From positions 1 to 8,512 of the forward strand of contig JAJFGT010000199.1 in NCBI GenBank assembly GCA_021776015.1: 8,512 nucleotides of DNA, written 5' to 3'. The stretch comes from Alphaproteobacteria bacterium (GTDB lineage: Bacteria > Pseudomonadota > Alphaproteobacteria > Micavibrionales > Micavibrionaceae). How positions within the stretch are numbered: the stretch's first letter is position 1; every line of letters begins with the position of its first letter. Below are positions 6,006 to 8,512 of the stretch, piece by piece. The notes under the pieces were generated by a model. The model was given only the letters and a program-made list of their open reading frames with translations, was not told the origin of the DNA and did not search any database. The translations under genes were made by a program, and so were the position numbers.

Positions 6006-7289
6006 ATGAGAAAATTACTCTATACATCTGCGTTGGCTGTGCTTCTTTGGCAACCAACACTGGCAGGAGCCGAGACATTGGATAAGCAGATGGCTTTTCA
6101 AATGGCTTTGCAAAATAACCCTACATATAGGGCAGCTCTTGCTGACATTGACGCGGCAGATGGCGTAAAGCTTCAAGCATCGCTTCTTCCCAATCCCGAT
6201 GCAGTGTTAGAAATTGAAAATTTTGCCGGAGACGATGAAAATGAAGGTTTTGACGGGGCGGAAATAACGCTTGGTATTGAGCAAACTATTGAAGTGGGCG
6301 GAAAACGTCGTAATCGTACAAATGTGGCTGATTACACTTATAGAATTAGCCAACAACAGGCCAAAGCCCAAGCCTTAAGCTTATTAGCGGAAACTGAATA
6401 TGCTTTTGTTCGTTTAGCTGTTGCTCAAGAGCGTATGATGCTGGCCGATAAGCGTTTGGCTTTAGCAGACAAGACACACAGTATTGTAAAAAAACGAGTT
6501 GGCGCGGCTAAAGCTGCTGAAATCCAACATACAAAAGCTGATATTGAGCAAGCTGCCGCCGAAGTCGAGAAGCGTAAAGCCGAAAAAGAATTGGTGACGG
6601 CGAAAACAGATTTAGCAAGGCTTTTGGGCGGTGTTGATAGCACTGCTTTGGATGTTGAGATTGATATCAAGACATTGCCTGATTTAGTAAATCAACAAGC
6701 TCTTTTAGATTCTATTAAAAATGCTCCCCAATCCAAGGCGCAGGAATTTGCCAAAATGCAGGCGAAATCATCTTTGGATTTGGCTTATTCTGAGGCAGTT
6801 CCTGATCCTAGCTTTGGTTTAGGAATAAGACGTTTTAATGAAAATGATAGTACAGCACTGATAGCAAGTGTCTCGTTCCCAATCCCTGTTTTCAATCGAA
6901 ATCAAGGTGGGATCAAAGAGGCCAAAGCCAATATGATTAAGGCCGATGCTCAAAACTATGCAGCGGGTTTATCACTAAGACAATCGGCTATTCAGGCATG
7001 GGAAAGTTTTGCTTCTTCTTTAGATGAAACAAGCCGCTATCAAAATGAAATTATCCCGAGCGCACGCAAAGCTTATAAACAAGCTGATAACGGTTATAGC
7101 CGTGGAGCATTTGGTTTTCTGGATTTACTTGATGCGCAACGCACCCTCTATGAAGTTCAGGAATCACATTTAGATAGCTTATTAAGCCTTTATGAAGCAA
7201 AGGCAAAAACCGACTTCTTGATGGGGACATATAGTCCTCTGATTGAAAAAATATCTCATGCAGACTCAGAAGGAAAAACCAATGACTAA
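6006..7289 (+). CDS. czcC: TolC-family outer-membrane channel of an RND metal efflux system (CzcC/CusC-like)
   Basis: Outer-membrane factor that forms the exit duct of a tripartite efflux complex with the adaptor encoded next and an RND pump. The 427-residue product has a signal peptide (about 1-22, ending LAGA-E) without a lipobox Cys, so unlike E. coli CusC it is not predicted to be lipidated. The typical two-repeat TolC layout is visible: MALQNNPTYRAALADI (33-48), LPNPD (61-65), EVGGKRRNR (96-104), a long helical coiled stretch rich in Ala, Lys and Glu (about 115-207), then VPDPSFGLGIRRF (265-277), FPIPVFNRNQGGIKEA (291-306) and GFLDLLDAQRTLYE (370-383). Length is normal for CzcC-type proteins. 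The 3' end overlaps the adaptor gene by 8 bp, indicating one operon. The czcC symbol is by resemblance; the metal cannot be read from this subunit. Confidence 0.92.
   Translation: MRKLLYTSALAVLLWQPTLAGAETLDKQMAFQMALQNNPTYRAALADIDAADGVKLQASLLPNPDAVLEIENFAGDDENEGFDGAEITLGIEQTIEVGGKRRNRTNVADYTYRISQQQAKAQALSLLAETEYAFVRLAVAQERMMLADKRLALADKTHSIVKKRVGAAKAAEIQHTKADIEQAAAEVEKRKAEKELVTAKTDLARLLGGVDSTALDVEIDIKTLPDLVNQQALLDSIKNAPQSKAQEFAKMQAKSSLDLAYSEAVPDPSFGLGIRRFNENDSTALIASVSFPIPVFNRNQGGIKEAKANMIKADAQNYAAGLSLRQSAIQAWESFASSLDETSRYQNEIIPSARKAYKQADNGYSRGAFGFLDLLDAQRTLYEVQESHLDSLLSLYEAKAKTDFLMGTYSPLIEKISHADSEGKTND
7268..7274 (+). promoter_or_regulatory. Ribosome binding site that fixes the adaptor start
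   Basis: AGAAGGA lies 7 bases before ATG 7282. It favours that start over an in-frame TTG at 7243, which would add 13 polar residues before the signal peptide and lies deep inside the channel gene. Confidence 0.85.
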
Positions 7290-8475
7290 AAAAATATTAT
7301 ACCTCTTTGTGTTGGGAGTTTCGCTTTTTGCGTGGCAACTGACACCTTCAATTATTACAAGCGTTAAAGCCGAAACTGAAACGCATGACGGCCACGGCCA
7401 TGACGAAGCTGATAGCGACGATCACAGTGACGATGGTGATTCACACGATGAACACGGTCACGATAGTCACGAAGAAGAAGACAGTCATGACGATCACGAT
7501 CATGGTGGGCATGATGAAGCTGATGGCGATGACCACAGCGATGATCATTCCGAGGGTGGTGATTCACATGACGATCATGGGCATGATAGCCATGAAAACA
7601 AAGATAGCCATGATGACCACGGCCACGGCGGGGATGATGATCACGGAGATGAACATGAAGAAGGCAAAACCGAAATTGCGCCAGACGCTGCAAAACAAGC
7701 TGGCGTGATGATTGAAAAAACGGCTCCGGCTATGATTGGAAATGTCATTGCTTTAACGGGGCGCATCACGTTTAACCAAAACGCCAAGGCCGAAGTGCGG
7801 GCGCGGTTTCCTGGAATAGTTCGCAGTGTTAAAGCCAATCTGGGCGAGACTGTTAAAAAAGGGCAGGTGCTAGCAGTTGTTGAGAGTAATGAAAGCCTTA
7901 ATAATTATAATGTAACAGCACCTATTAATGGAACTATTTTAGCACGCAATACCAATCTCGGTGATGTGGCCAATGGTGATCCTCTCTTTACGATTGCTGA
8001 TCTTTCAACAGTTTGGGCAAAATTTCATATCTTTCCGAAAGATGCGGACATGGTGGCCGCGCAACAGAGCGTGCGTGTTCACACGCTTGATGAAGGTAAG
8101 GAACAAGACGCCGTAATTTCTATGTTGTTTCCTACTGCTGACGCTTTGAGCCAAACGCTCATCGCTGTTGTGCCAATGAGCAATGAAAATGGTATGTGGA
8201 GGCCGGGAACGATCGTTGAGGGCGATGTGAGCGTTTCACAAAAATCAGTACCTCTGGCCGTGCGGGAATCCGCCTTGCAAACAATGGAAGATCAAACCGT
8301 TGTGTTCATAAAAGACGGCAATAATTATGAAATGAAGCCTGTCAAAACTGGTGTTTCAGATGGCCGATATATTGAAATTACAAGCGGTTTAAACGCAGGG
8401 CAGAGCTATGTCAGCGAAGGCAGTTTTATTATCAAGGCCGATATACTGAAATCCGGCGCAGCGCACGAACATTAA
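7282..8475 (+). CDS. czcB: RND periplasmic adaptor with long His/Asp-rich N-terminal segment (CzcB-like)
   Basis: Membrane-fusion (HlyD/CzcB-type) adaptor linking an RND pump to the outer-membrane channel. The 397-residue product has a signal peptide (about 1-30, VKA-E), then a His/Asp/Glu/Ser/Gly-rich segment (about 31-128) with 23 histidines between 35 and 125. The lipoyl-like domain follows (about 170-240): FPGIVRSVKANLGETVKKGQ forms the first half, and VTAPINGTILARNTNLGDV the second. Between the halves there is only about ten residues (ESNESLNNYN), so the helical hairpin of many adaptors is absent. Beta-barrel and membrane-proximal domains occupy about 245-390. The protein ends AAHEH. No Met occurs between the signal peptide and residue 143, unlike the Met-based Cu/Ag site of E. 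coli CusB, so a divalent metal such as Zn, Co, Cd or Ni is more likely (inference). The gene overlaps the channel gene by 8 bp, and the next gene starts 21 bp after its stop. Confidence 0.92.
   Translation: MTKKILYLFVLGVSLFAWQLTPSIITSVKAETETHDGHGHDEADSDDHSDDGDSHDEHGHDSHEEEDSHDDHDHGGHDEADGDDHSDDHSEGGDSHDDHGHDSHENKDSHDDHGHGGDDDHGDEHEEGKTEIAPDAAKQAGVMIEKTAPAMIGNVIALTGRITFNQNAKAEVRARFPGIVRSVKANLGETVKKGQVLAVVESNESLNNYNVTAPINGTILARNTNLGDVANGDPLFTIADLSTVWAKFHIFPKDADMVAAQQSVRVHTLDEGKEQDAVISMLFPTADALSQTLIAVVPMSNENGMWRPGTIVEGDVSVSQKSVPLAVRESALQTMEDQTVVFIKDGNNYEMKPVKTGVSDGRYIEITSGLNAGQSYVSEGSFIIKADILKSGAAHEH
7396..7629 (+). repeat. Tandem internal duplication coding for the His/Asp-rich segment
   Basis: Unit 1 is 7396-7506 (37 codons, residues 39-75); unit 2 is 7507-7629 (41 codons, residues 76-116), with a four-codon insertion (HSEG) after codon 13. 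Over the 37 aligned codons 32 amino acids are identical, but only 13 codons are; 19 differ synonymously and 5 change the residue. Both units begin GHDEAD and share DDHSDD, GDSHD, HGHDSHE and DSHDDH. Composition, not a mobile element, explains the long open frames on both strands here. Confidence 0.9.
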
Positions 8476-8482
8476 AAAAATT

Positions 8483-8488
8483 AAAGGA
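8483..8488 (+). promoter_or_regulatory. Ribosome binding site of the last, cut-off gene
   Basis: AAAGGA lies 8 bases before ATG 8497, which supports that ATG as a true start although only five full codons are visible. Confidence 0.75.
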
Positions 8489-8496
8489 ACAAGACC

Positions 8497-8512
8497 ATGT
8501 TAGAAAAAATTG
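8497..8512 (+). CDS. Start of a further gene, probably a second CzcA/CusA-type RND pump (3' end outside window)
   Basis: Only MLEKI plus one base can be read. Many CzcA/CusA proteins begin M-I/L-E-K/R/W-I before their first helix, and a pump gene normally follows the channel and adaptor genes. A good ribosome-binding site and a 21-bp gap after the adaptor stop support a gene of the same operon. The product call comes mainly from gene order. If right, the window joins the end of one RND operon to the start of another, because the pump at the left edge has a different, longer N-terminus. Confidence 0.6.

Noticed and set aside
7243..7281. TTG 7243 as the adaptor start
   Set aside because: It adds a polar stretch before the signal peptide; ATG 7282 has AGAAGGA at ideal spacing.
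7396..7629. CRISPR-like or mobile repeat
   Set aside because: The repeats are in-frame, protein-coding and adjacent without spacers; DNA identity is far lower than protein identity.
7364..7708. Long open frames on both strands across the His/Asp-rich region
   Set aside because: They arise from repeated GAT/CAC-type codons of the adaptor; the products are low-complexity Met/Thr or His/Arg strings.

Overview
The window is a heavy-metal efflux region from a Gram-negative bacterium. All supported genes lie on the + strand and are tightly packed. RND pump, periplasmic adaptor and outer-membrane channel genes imply a double-membrane cell. The DNA leans A+T-rich by eye. The style of the accessory genes (DUF2231, glutaredoxin-MauE fusion, CusF) suggests Pseudomonadota, perhaps an alphaproteobacterium, but nothing here fixes the genus or tells chromosome from plasmid. 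No tRNA, rRNA, IS element, integrase or CRISPR array was seen.

Region 1 (1-5496) is one apparent transcription unit. It begins inside a cusA-type Cu(I)/Ag(I) RND pump gene whose 5' end lies upstream. A CusF-type periplasmic copper-binding protein follows, overlapping by ATGA. Next come a four-helix DUF2231 membrane protein with a His-rich tail, a likely 46-residue single-span protein, a small pore-loop protein resembling a two-helix K+ channel with a degenerate filter, and a glutaredoxin fused to a MauE/DoxX-like membrane domain. Overlapping starts and strong Shine-Dalgarno sites suggest coordinated expression. The pump and CusF have clear copper-handling residues. What the four membrane accessory genes do is unknown.

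Region 2 (5497-8512) looks like a second efflux operon of the czcICBA type. A short non-coding gap with two small inverted repeats precedes a small exported Cys/His-rich protein that resembles CzcI in layout. After a 139-bp gap come a TolC-family channel gene and an adaptor gene overlapping it by 8 bp. The adaptor has a long, internally duplicated His/Asp-rich N-terminal segment. The first five codons of a further gene close the window; their position and sequence fit a second RND pump.

In the likely working model, the first pump and CusF clear Cu(I)/Ag(I) from the periplasm. The second set, with His/Asp rather than Met ligands in its adaptor, may handle divalent ions such as Zn, Co, Cd or Ni. 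The pump residues, CusF ligands and overlaps are seen directly; metal specificity of set 2 and the accessory roles are inference. The most interesting items are the uncharacterised membrane cassette at 3635-5496, especially the degenerate pore protein, and the duplicated His/Asp segment of the adaptor.
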